A DNA stretch of 5,718 nt from Chloroflexota bacterium (GTDB taxonomy: Bacteria; Chloroflexota; Limnocylindria; Limnocylindrales; CSP1-4): the NCBI GenBank assembly GCA_021815005.1, contig JAKAHL010000146.1, positions 1 to 5,718 of the forward strand, in the 5' to 3' direction. The position numbers were made by a program, and so were the translations under genes. Numbering within the stretch: position 1 is the stretch's first letter; the number at the start of each line of letters is the position of its first letter. This document shows positions 1 to 5,718 of the stretch, piece after piece. The notes under the pieces are model-generated. The model worked only from the letters and a program-made list of their open reading frames with translations. It was not told the origin of the DNA and did not search any database.

Positions 1-710
1 GCGTGAACCTCGACCTGACCAAGGGCAAGGTCACCGCGCTGGTCGGGGACAACGGGGCCGGCAAGTCCGTCCTCACCAAGTCGATCGCGGGCATCCACCA
101 AGTGGACGAGGGCGAGATCTGGTGGGAGGGCCGCCGGGTCCATATCCACAGCCCGAAGGACTCCGCGGCGCTGGGCATCGAGACCGTGTACCAGGACCTC
201 GCGCTGGCGGACAACCTCGACATCGTCCAGAACATGTTCCTCGGGCGCGAACGCCTGCGGCACGGCCTCCTTGACGAGGACGCCATGGAGCGGGCGGCCA
301 AGGAGACGCTCGCGGGCCTGCGCGTGACCACGGTCCGCTCGATCCGCCAGCCGGTGGCAACGCTCTCGGGCGGCCAGCGCCAGGCCGTGGCCGTGGCCAA
401 GGCCGTCATGTGGAACTCGAAGCTGGTCATGCTCGACGAGCCGACGGCGGCCCTCGGCGTCGCCCAGACGCGGATGGTGCTCGACCTCATCCTCCGCCTC
501 AAGGACCACGGCCTTGCGGTCATGGTCATCTCCCACAACCTCAACGACGTGTTCGAGGTCGCCGACCGCATTGCGGTCCTGCGGCTGGGCCGGATGGTCG
601 CCCAGGACGACGCGAGCGCCTTCGACCGGCAGAGCGTCGTGGACTACATGACGACGGGCGAGTCCAGCCGGACCGTCACCGAGCGCCCGGCCGACGGCGG
701 GAGGAACTGA
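1..710 (+). CDS. Sugar ABC transporter ATP-binding protein, single domain (5' partial)
   Basis: This is the ATPase subunit that powers a carbohydrate importer of the ribose/xylose type (CUT2); it sits on the cytoplasmic face of the permease encoded next. Counting residues from the codon at base 3, it shows Walker A GDNGAGKS (15-22), a Q-loop glutamine at 64 (VYQD), signature LSGGQ (121-125), Walker B LVMLDEP (141-147) and the H-loop histidine at 178 (ISHN). It stops about 57 residues after the H-loop, so it is a single nucleotide-binding domain (FrcA-like), not the tandem two-domain XylG/RbsA form. The GTG at base 3 is unlikely to be the true start: the usual first strand and the A-loop aromatic, about 20-25 residues, are missing, so the gene runs off the left edge. 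The stop is 3 bases before the permease start, which indicates one operon. The substrate cannot be read from this subunit. Confidence 0.93.
   Translation, partial: VNLDLTKGKVTALVGDNGAGKSVLTKSIAGIHQVDEGEIWWEGRRVHIHSPKDSAALGIETVYQDLALADNLDIVQNMFLGRERLRHGLLDEDAMERAAKETLAGLRVTTVRSIRQPVATLSGGQRQAVAVAKAVMWNSKLVMLDEPTAALGVAQTRMVLDLILRLKDHGLAVMVISHNLNDVFEVADRIAVLRLGRMVAQDDASAFDRQSVVDYMTTGESSRTVTERPADGGRN
699..704 (+). promoter_or_regulatory. Ribosome binding site of the permease gene
   Basis: GGGAGG lies inside the last codons of the ATPase gene, with a 9-base spacer to the ATG at 714. It supports that start and coupled translation of the two transporter genes. Confidence 0.75.
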
Positions 711-713
711 CCG

Positions 714-2051
714 ATGTCCGGGATCGACCCCCAGGGCGGCGCCGCGGCCGATGACGGCGCGCCGCTCGAGATGACCGACCTCACGGCCGCCAAGGTGGAC
801 ATCGTGCCGCCGGAGATCGTCGCCAACGACCTCGGCCAGTACTTCCGCGCGTGGTGGGCCCGCGTGCGTGGCGGCGACGCCGGGATCCTGCCGGTCATCA
901 TCGCGCTGGTCGCGGTGACCGCGGTGTTCACCATCGTCAGCCCGAACCACGTCTTCCTGTCGGCCAAGAACCTGGTGAACCTGTTCGACCAGAGCGCGGT
1001 GTTCATCGTGCTCGCCATCGCCGAGGGCTTCGTCCTGCTGCTCGGCGAGATCGACCTGTCCACCGGCTACGTCGCCGCCATCGGCGGCATCGTCGCCGGC
1101 CTCGCCGTCCAGTCCAGCCCGGACCTGCCGTGGTGGGTCGCCCTGATCGCCGGGGTCCTGGCCACCGCCGCGATCGGGGCCATCCAGGGCACCATCATCA
1201 CGCGCCTGCGCATGCCCGCCTTCATCGTGACCCTGGCGGGCTACCTGTTCTGGTTCGGCGTCATGATCGTGATCCTCGGGACCGCCGGCCAGGTGGGCAT
1301 CACCAGCACCGTGATCAGCGGGCAGGCGGCACTCTACGGGATCGTCTACAGCTACATCCCGCCGCTTGTGTCCTGGGTCGGTCTGGCAGTGATCGTGGTC
1401 GCGGTCGGCGGCTCGATGTGGCTGCGCGACGCCGGGCGCCGGAAGAAGGGCCTGGTGGCGCCGCCGATCGGCCTGACGCTCGGCAAGATCGCGCTCATCG
1501 CGGTCGCCGGCGGGGCAGTCGTCGCCATCTCGAACGTGGACCGCGGGAACTTCCTGCCCATCATCGGCGTGCCCTGGGTGGTGCCGCTCGTGCTGGCCAT
1601 GGTGGCCGTGTTCACGCTGCTCCTCGAGCGGACGCAGTTCGGGCGGCACATGTACGCCGTCGGCGGCAACCCCGAGGCCGCTCGTCGCGCAGGCGTCAAC
1701 GTTCCCCTCGTCCGGACCATGGCCTTCGTGCTCGCGTCCGGCACGTCGGGGCTGGCCGGCATCATCTACCTGTCGCAGCTGGGCGGCCTCAACACCAACA
1801 TCAACGGCGGCCAGCTGGTGCTGTACGCCGTGGCGGCGGCCGTCATCGGGGGCACCAGCCTGTCCGGCGGCCGCGGGCGCGCCGTCCACGGCCTGCTGGG
1901 CGGCCTCGTGATCGGCGCCATCTACAACGGCCTGTTCCTGATGGGGCTGCCCATCCAGTGGCAGCTCATGATCACGGGCCTCGTCCTGCTGGCCGCCGTG
2001 AGCGTGGACTCGCTGTCGCGCCGGTCCTCCGGCAGCATGGCCAAGTCCTAG
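714..2051 (+). CDS. XylH-like sugar ABC transporter permease
   Basis: This is the membrane channel subunit of a CUT2 (BPD_transp_2 family) sugar importer, 445 residues. Residues 1-55 are hydrophilic and probably cytoplasmic. Hydrophobic stretches follow at about 58-76, 93-110, 117-133, 140-158, 168-190, 216-233, 255-273, 285-303, 335-353, 366-382, 391-410 and 415-430. Family landmarks are GEIDLSTG (111-118, the form typical of XylH-type permeases), PAFIVTLAGYLFWFG (168-182), the ATPase-coupling loop GGNPEAARRAG (317-327) and GGTSLSGGRG (379-388). A basic loop GRRKKG (241-246) splits the protein near the middle. It is longer than E. coli XylH (about 393 residues), mostly because of the N-terminal leader. 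The ATG at 714 has a good Shine-Dalgarno and sits 3 bases after the ATPase stop. Xylose or another pentose/hexose is plausible, but the binding protein is not in the window. The gene is followed at once by a strong terminator. Confidence 0.92.
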   Translation: MSGIDPQGGAAADDGAPLEMTDLTAAKVDIVPPEIVANDLGQYFRAWWARVRGGDAGILPVIIALVAVTAVFTIVSPNHVFLSAKNLVNLFDQSAVFIVLAIAEGFVLLLGEIDLSTGYVAAIGGIVAGLAVQSSPDLPWWVALIAGVLATAAIGAIQGTIITRLRMPAFIVTLAGYLFWFGVMIVILGTAGQVGITSTVISGQAALYGIVYSYIPPLVSWVGLAVIVVAVGGSMWLRDAGRRKKGLVAPPIGLTLGKIALIAVAGGAVVAISNVDRGNFLPIIGVPWVVPLVLAMVAVFTLLLERTQFGRHMYAVGGNPEAARRAGVNVPLVRTMAFVLASGTSGLAGIIYLSQLGGLNTNINGGQLVLYAVAAAVIGGTSLSGGRGRAVHGLLGGLVIGAIYNGLFLMGLPIQWQLMITGLVLLAAVSVDSLSRRSSGSMAKS

Positions 2052-2067
2052 ACGCTGCGCGTCTCGA

Positions 2068-2099
2068 CGCGGGGTCGGCGTCGGCCGGCCCCGCGTTTT
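2068..2099 (+). terminator. Intrinsic terminator of the transporter operon
   Basis: A 12-bp stem (2068-2079 pairs with 2084-2095, one G-T wobble at 2075/2088) closes on the loop GTCG (2080-2083) and is followed directly by TTTT (2096-2099). It begins 17 bases after the permease stop. The stem is almost all G-C, and the T-run is on the + strand side only, so it should end + strand transcripts. Read from the other strand, the hairpin has no U-tract. Confidence 0.85.
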
Positions 2100-2123
2100 C
2101 GCGCCAGGCCGGTCGTCCCCGCG

Positions 2124-2909
2124 TCAGCCGCGCCGGTTCGGCGCCGGTCCCATGAACGCCACGCGCGTCCGGCCCGTGCGGCCCGGCCCGGCCAGCCAGA
2201 CCCGGCCCTCCCGCAGCTCCACGACCTCGAACCCCGCGACCTCGGGCGTGTCCACGCGCGCCTCCCAGCCGCCGTCGGGCGGCACGGCGACGGGCAGCGG
2301 GAACCGCAGCGCGCTCCCCTCCCCCTCGGGCACCGCCTCGCCAACGACCATGTGCAGCCGTCCGAGCAGGGCGGCCGCCTCGACCAGGTCGCCAGCCGCG
2401 ATGGCCGCCCGCACGTCCGTGCTGCTGACCGGCCGGCCGTCGAGCGAGAATGGCGGCACGACCACCACCTCGAACCCCTGCTCCCGCCCGAGGGCGGCCA
2501 GGGTCTCGGGGGTGCCCCCGCGACGGTAGCCGAACGCGGCGTCGGGCGTCATCAGGAAGCCGGCCAGCGGCGCCCGGGCGGCCAGCCGCGCGACGAAGTC
2601 GTCGTAGGTCGTCTGGCGCATGGCCTGGTCGAAGTGCACGACAACCACCGTCTCGACGCCGGCCTCCTCCATGCGGGCGAGGCGCTCGTCCGGATCGCAC
2701 AGCAGCGGCGGCGCGGACCCGGTGATGAGCTCGTCCGGGTGGTGGTCGAACGTGAGCACGACCGGGCGCGCGCTGCGGGCCGCGGCCTCCTCCACGAGGT
2801 GCTCGAGCAGGTACTGGTGGCCGAGGTGCAGGCCGTCGAACACGCCCACCACGACGAACGCGGGGTGGGGAGAGGCGTGCAGGCCGTCCAGGCCGCGGGC
2901 GATGCGCAC
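2124..2909 (-). CDS. ribF: RibF-type FMN adenylyltransferase (FAD synthetase) with degenerate riboflavin kinase region
   Basis: Bacterial RibF normally makes FMN from riboflavin (C-terminal kinase) and FAD from FMN (N-terminal nucleotidyltransferase), in the cytoplasm. The N-terminal domain is intact here: GVFDGLHLGHQ (22-32, the HxGH-type nucleotide motif), TFDHHP (53-58), AFGYRRGG (125-132) and VSSTDVR (161-167), followed by the usual GDLxEAAxLLGR (173-184). The kinase part is not normal. Only about 77 residues follow, against about 125 expected; the GFPTAN signature is replaced by RFPLPV (202-207); and the central substrate loop is not visible. The protein is 261 residues, where about 300-315 is usual. 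The GTG start is 3 bases after the truB stop (TGA CCG GTG), with no clear Shine-Dalgarno, so translation probably depends on coupling to truB. The adenylyltransferase call is secure; kinase activity is doubtful. It is the last gene of its operon. Confidence 0.9.
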   Translation of the reverse strand: MRIARGLDGLHASPHPAFVVVGVFDGLHLGHQYLLEHLVEEAAARSARPVVLTFDHHPDELITGSAPPLLCDPDERLARMEEAGVETVVVVHFDQAMRQTTYDDFVARLAARAPLAGFLMTPDAAFGYRRGGTPETLAALGREQGFEVVVVPPFSLDGRPVSSTDVRAAIAAGDLVEAAALLGRLHMVVGEAVPEGEGSALRFPLPVAVPPDGGWEARVDTPEVAGFEVVELREGRVWLAGPGRTGRTRVAFMGPAPNRRG

Positions 2910-2912
2910 CGG

Positions 2913-3893
2913 TCAGCCCGACGGGCGGAGGTCGGGCCGGGGGTTGGGGCGCCCGTCTGTGGCGGGGCGCGCGGCCAGGACCTTGCTCGGGTGCAGGATC
3001 CCGCTGACGGCCCGGCACACCGCCACCACGTCCCCGCCGGGGCCGACCGCCAGGACCAGATCCGACGTGCGGATCTCGAGCGGGATCTTCGGCCCGGTCG
3101 GCAGGCCCTCGCCCAGGCGGCGGACCTCGTCCGCCGTCACCCGCGCGTGCGGCAGGTCCTCGAGACCCGCGTCCACGGGCCGCAGGACGCGGAGGATCCC
3201 GGCCGGGCCGTCCGCGGCGTGCTCCCGCAGCGTGTCGAACGAAATCGCGTCGTCGAGCCGGAACCGGCCCGACTCCGTCCGAACCAGGGCGCCCAGGTAC
3301 GCGCCCGACCCGAGGCGAGCGCCGAGGTCGCGGGCGATGGCCCGCACGTACGTGCCCGCCGAGCAGCGCACGTCCACGACGGCCACCGGGCGCGCCGCGT
3401 CGCGGTCGTCCCACTCGAGCAGGTCCAGGGCCTCGACGACGATGTCGCGCGGGGCCAGGTCCACCTCCTCGCCGGCGCGCGCCATCTGGTAGGCGCGGCG
3501 CCCGGCGACCTGCACCGCGCTGTACGCGGGCGGCACCTGGCGCAGGGGCCCCGTCATGGCGCGCAGCCCGTCCTCGACCGCCGCCCTGGAGACAGGCGGC
3601 GCCGCGATCGGCGTCCGCTCGCCGTCGATGTCGTCGGTGGTGGACGTCTCGCCGAAGCAGACGGTCGCCGTGTAGCGCTTGCCGTGGCCCAAGTGGTACT
3701 CGACCAGGCGCGTCGCGCGGCCCAGGAACACGGGCAGGACGCCGGCGGCGAAGGGGTCGAGCGTGCCGCCATGGCCCACGCGCCTCGTCCCGGAGAGGCG
3801 CCGCACGAGCCCCACCACGTCGTGCGAGGTGGGGCCGGATGGCTTGGCGACCACGAGCACCCCGTCGAGACCGCCGGACCGGTCGCGGCTCAC
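2913..3893 (-). CDS. truB: tRNA pseudouridine(55) synthase TruB
   Basis: This enzyme converts U55 in the T-arm of tRNAs to pseudouridine. Counting from the GTG at 3893 (326 residues), it shows the N-terminal LDGVLVVAKPSGPTSHDVV (9-27), the catalytic motif GHGGTLDPFAAGVL (40-53) with catalytic Asp46, KRYTA (72-76) with the conserved Tyr74, RQVPPAYSAVQ (118-128) and CSAGTYVRAIARDLG (177-191). A C-terminal PUA-like segment ends in HPSKVLA. The third motif residue is Gly where Thr or Ala is common (GHTG/GHAG). The start is chosen at GTG 3893 because it overlaps the nrnA stop as GTGA and places the first motif at the usual distance from the N-terminus. An ATG or other start further upstream (frame open to 4016) would add about 41 low-complexity Arg/Gly residues inside nrnA. 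The Shine-Dalgarno is weak, consistent with coupled translation. Confidence 0.95.
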   Translation of the reverse strand: MSRDRSGGLDGVLVVAKPSGPTSHDVVGLVRRLSGTRRVGHGGTLDPFAAGVLPVFLGRATRLVEYHLGHGKRYTATVCFGETSTTDDIDGERTPIAAPPVSRAAVEDGLRAMTGPLRQVPPAYSAVQVAGRRAYQMARAGEEVDLAPRDIVVEALDLLEWDDRDAARPVAVVDVRCSAGTYVRAIARDLGARLGSGAYLGALVRTESGRFRLDDAISFDTLREHAADGPAGILRVLRPVDAGLEDLPHARVTADEVRRLGEGLPTGPKIPLEIRTSDLVLAVGPGGDVVAVCRAVSGILHPSKVLAARPATDGRPNPRPDLRPSG

Positions 3894-4924
3894 CGCGCCA
3901 CCGCCCCGGCCAGCCGCTCGGCCTCCGACCGCGCTGCGTCGACCGCGGCGTCGAGCGGCAGCGGGATCGTGGCGCCCGCCGCACGGAGGTGGCCGCCACC
4001 ACCCCAGACCCCGCACAGCGCGGTGGCGTCAACGCCGCCCGCCCTGGTCCGCACCGAGAGGCGTGTCGAGCCGTCGTGGCCCTCCTTGAACAGCATCGCC
4101 ACCTCGGCCGCCTCCGACTGCGCTAGCAGGTCGATGATCCCCTCGCTGTGCGCGCTGATCGATCCCGTCGCGTCGAGGTCGGCGAGGAGCAGCTCGGACC
4201 AGATCACTCGATGGTCAGCCGACGTCGCAAGACGATCGAGCACGCGGCCGAATAGCCTGAGCTGCGCATCCGGCTTGGTCCGGTACAGCCGGCGGGAGAT
4301 GTCCGAGAGCGGCGCGCCCGCGGCCACGAGCGCAGCCGAGACGGCGAGCGTCCGGGGCGTGGCGTTGGGGTGCGCGAACGTGGCCGTGTCCATCACGATG
4401 CCGGCCATCAGGGCGGCGGCGAGCGCCCCGTCGGCGGCGGTCAGGGGCACGCCGAGGCGAACGGCGAGCAGCGTCAGCAGCTCGCAGGTGGCGGCCGACG
4501 CAGGGTCAACCCAGTCCGCCTCGCCGGGTGCGCTGTTGCTCGCGTGGTGGTCCACCGTGACCCGCGGCAACCGGGCGAACAGCTCCGGGTGGCGCGCCGC
4601 GACCGCGCCCACCCGATCCTCGGACGCGCAGTCGGCCAGCACGAGGAGGTCGTAGTCCACGTCGGGATCGGGGTCCTGGCGAAACCGCTCCGAGCCCGCG
4701 AGGAAGGCGTACAGCGGCGGCACGGGGTCGCTGCAGACGGCCACCGCCGTCCCGCCCTGCGCCTCCACCAGCAGGCAGATCGCGATCGCGGCGCCGATGG
4801 TGTCGGCATCCGGGTTCTCGTGGCTGACGGCGAGCACGCGTCGCGCGCCGCGGACACGCGCCACGAGCGCCTCGGGGACGGCCGAGGCGGCGAGGCTGGC
4901 GAGGTCAACTCCCCCGGTCGTCAT
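3890..4924 (-). CDS. nrnA: DHH/DHHA1 phosphoesterase, NrnA-like (nanoRNase / pAp phosphatase)
   Basis: This is a bifunctional oligoribonuclease and 3',5'-bisphosphate nucleotidase of the kind that degrades 2-5 nt RNAs and pAp in bacteria lacking orn. The 344 residues carry the DHH metal motifs in order: SHENPDADTIGA (34-45; His35, Asp39, Asp41), LADCASEDRVG (96-106; Asp98), VDHHASN (124-130) and GIVMDTATF (175-183; Asp179). The DHHA1 substrate-binding motif GGGGHLRAAG is at 308-317. All expected metal ligands are present, and the length is close to the family norm of about 320. The ATG start overlaps the rbfA stop (ATGA), and GGAG (4934-4931) lies 6 bases upstream. The stop overlaps the truB GTG start. 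Position between rbfA and truB is the classic nrnA location. Whether it prefers nanoRNA or pAp cannot be told from sequence alone. Confidence 0.93.
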   Translation of the reverse strand: MTTGGVDLASLAASAVPEALVARVRGARRVLAVSHENPDADTIGAAIAICLLVEAQGGTAVAVCSDPVPPLYAFLAGSERFRQDPDPDVDYDLLVLADCASEDRVGAVAARHPELFARLPRVTVDHHASNSAPGEADWVDPASAATCELLTLLAVRLGVPLTAADGALAAALMAGIVMDTATFAHPNATPRTLAVSAALVAAGAPLSDISRRLYRTKPDAQLRLFGRVLDRLATSADHRVIWSELLLADLDATGSISAHSEGIIDLLAQSEAAEVAMLFKEGHDGSTRLSVRTRAGGVDATALCGVWGGGGHLRAAGATIPLPLDAAVDAARSEAERLAGAVAR

Positions 4925-5490
4925 GGTCGGCTCCGGGGACGACGCCCACCGCGGGCGCCGTGGGGGCCGCCCTCGGGACGCCCGCCCCTCGGTCTGTCGG
5001 CGCCATGGCCCGGCCCGCGGCGGCCAGACGCGGGGCCACCCTCGGCCGGCGGCGCGCTCGCGAGCGGGTCGTCTGCATCGCCCTCGTGCGGGAGGCGTCC
5101 GACGGGCGTGGGCAGCGCTTCGTCCACGGGCCCGATCTCATCGGGCGGGGTCCCGATCTCGAGCTCGTGAAGGACGTGCAGCACGCGCGTCCCGCGCTCG
5201 GCGGAATCGTCGAGGTGCACGTGCAGGTCCGGGATGCGCCTGATCCGCAGGCGCCGGCCCAGCTCATGCCGGATGAACGGCATCGCGTCGGCGAGGGCAC
5301 GCAGCGACTCGTCGCGGTCGGCCTTCTGGCCGATCACGCTGACCCAAACCTTGGCGTGCCGGAGATCCGGCGAGGTCTCCACGTCGGTGATGGTCGCGAA
5401 CCCGATCCGCGGGTCCTGGACCTCCTTGGCGAGGAGCGCGCCGATCTCCTGGCGGAGCAGCTCGTCCACGCGGTCCGTGCGCTGGCTCAT
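4921..5490 (-). CDS. rbfA: 30S ribosome-binding factor RbfA with extended C-terminal tail
   Basis: RbfA binds the immature 30S subunit and assists late processing of the 16S rRNA 5' end. Residues 1-111 match the single KH-like domain: RTDRVDELLRQEI (4-16), VQDPRIGFATITDVETSPDL (24-43), HAKVWVSV (45-52), FIRHELGRRL (72-81) and a final strand around HVLHELE (105-111). The helix-kink-helix site usually reads Ala-x-Gly but is Ala-Met-Pro here (69-71). Residues 112-189 are an unusual tail: first acidic and proline-containing (about 117-150), then rich in Gly, Arg and Pro (151-189). The family is usually about 110-135 residues. The tail's frame is supported by the ATGA junction with nrnA. The ATG start has GGGAG (5502-5498) with a 7-base spacer and lies 25 bases after infB. 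Confidence 0.93.
   Translation of the reverse strand: MSQRTDRVDELLRQEIGALLAKEVQDPRIGFATITDVETSPDLRHAKVWVSVIGQKADRDESLRALADAMPFIRHELGRRLRIRRIPDLHVHLDDSAERGTRVLHVLHELEIGTPPDEIGPVDEALPTPVGRLPHEGDADDPLASAPPAEGGPASGRRGPGHGADRPRGGRPEGGPHGARGGRRPRSRP
4931..4934 (-). promoter_or_regulatory. Ribosome binding site of nrnA
   Basis: On the - strand GGAG stands 6 bases before the nrnA ATG, within the last codons of rbfA. With the ATGA overlap it fixes the nrnA start. Confidence 0.6.
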
Positions 5491-5497
5491 CGGGATG

Positions 5498-5502
5498 CTC
5501 CC
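5498..5502 (-). promoter_or_regulatory. Ribosome binding site of rbfA
   Basis: GGGAG on the - strand lies 7 bases before the rbfA ATG in the short infB-rbfA gap. It is the clearest Shine-Dalgarno of the - strand cluster and supports the chosen start. Confidence 0.7.
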
Positions 5503-5515
5503 GGGGACCGGGTGC

Positions 5516-5718
5516 TCAGAGGCCGGCCCGGCTGCGCGCCTGCTGCGTGAAGCACTCGATGATGTCGCCCTCGACCAGATCGTTGAACCCGACGAGGCTG
5601 ATCCCGCACTCGAAGTTCTGGGCGACCTCGCGGACGTCGTCCTTGAAGCGGCGGAGACCCTCGATCTTGTCGGTCACGATGACCTTGCCGCCGCGCCAGA
5701 CGCGCGCCTGGCCATTGC
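5516..5718 (-). CDS. infB: Translation initiation factor IF-2, C-terminal end (partial)
   Basis: Only the last 66 residues are in the window; the rest lies past the right edge. I translated the - strand in the frame that ends at TGA 5518-5516. It gives the conserved end of domain IV (C2), which binds the formyl-methionine end of initiator tRNA: a barrel strand ARVWRRGKVIV, then LRRFKDDVREV, then FECGISLVGFND followed by EGDIIECF. The FKDDV, ECGI and EGD(I/V)IE signatures are typical of IF2 C-termini. About ten extra residues (TQQARSRAGL) follow the point where many IF2 proteins end. Its place directly upstream of rbfA, with a 25-base gap, is the standard arrangement and supports co-transcription. 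Confidence 0.93.
   Translation of the reverse strand, partial: NGQARVWRGGKVIVTDKIEGLRRFKDDVREVAQNFECGISLVGFNDLVEGDIIECFTQQARSRAGL

Noticed and set aside
3..5. GTG at base 3 as the true start of the ABC ATPase
   Set aside because: It begins in the middle of the ATPase fold, missing the first strand and A-loop; the gene is cut by the window edge.
2051..2063. Small inverted repeat GACGC-TGC-GCGTC at the permease stop
   Set aside because: A 5-bp stem is expected by chance in such GC-rich DNA, and no T-run or other context supports a function.
2124..2370. A frameshift hiding the riboflavin kinase domain
   Set aside because: Neither of the other - strand frames in this region shows GFPTAN or other kinase motifs, so I read the shortened domain as real.
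3894..4016. An upstream start that would lengthen TruB by about 41 residues
   Set aside because: The added residues are a shadow of the end of nrnA (Arg/Gly-rich), whereas the GTG at 3893 forms a GTGA junction and gives a normal N-terminus.
1972..4032. A 686-codon open frame on the - strand
   Set aside because: Its translation is Arg/Gly/Ala/Pro low-complexity with no motif, and it lies across ribF and truB in another frame; this is a usual high-GC shadow.
2352..4655. A 767-codon open frame on the + strand
   Set aside because: It is antisense to ribF, truB and nrnA, all of which carry full family motifs. Its own composition is biased, with no recognisable domain.
4370..5550. Open frames on the + strand opposite nrnA and rbfA
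   Set aside because: They mirror the codon pattern of the real genes and show no conserved motif or Shine-Dalgarno.

Overview
This is a GC-rich bacterial window, densely coding, with two operons that converge tail to tail. On the + strand (1-2051) are the last two genes visible of a carbohydrate ABC importer: a single-domain ATPase cut by the window's left edge, and a XylH-like permease. On the - strand (5718 down to 2124) is the conserved translation/RNA-processing cluster infB (3' end only) - rbfA - nrnA - truB - ribF. The two meet in a 72-base gap (2052-2123) that holds a strong factor-independent terminator for the + strand operon.

The - strand genes are packed as a translationally coupled unit. 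There are 25 bases between infB and rbfA, an ATGA overlap between rbfA and nrnA, a GTGA overlap between nrnA and truB, and 3 bases between truB and ribF. They serve initiation (IF2), 30S maturation (RbfA), nanoRNA/pAp turnover (NrnA), tRNA psi55 formation (TruB) and flavin cofactor synthesis (RibF). This order is common in Gram-positive bacteria and Chloroflexota. The rpsO gene that often follows ribF is absent; the convergent sugar transporter operon lies there instead.

The organism is probably a high-GC Chloroflexota member (Limnocylindria/Ellin6529-like) or, less likely, an actinobacterium. This is inferred from the style of the RbfA and ABC proteins and from gene order, not from any search.

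I see no mobile element, CRISPR array, tRNA, rRNA or clearly new system. The most notable points are a RibF whose C-terminal riboflavin kinase half is shortened and lacks the kinase signature, and an RbfA with a long acidic-then-Gly/Arg-rich tail and a proline where the family's KH-fold glycine is expected.
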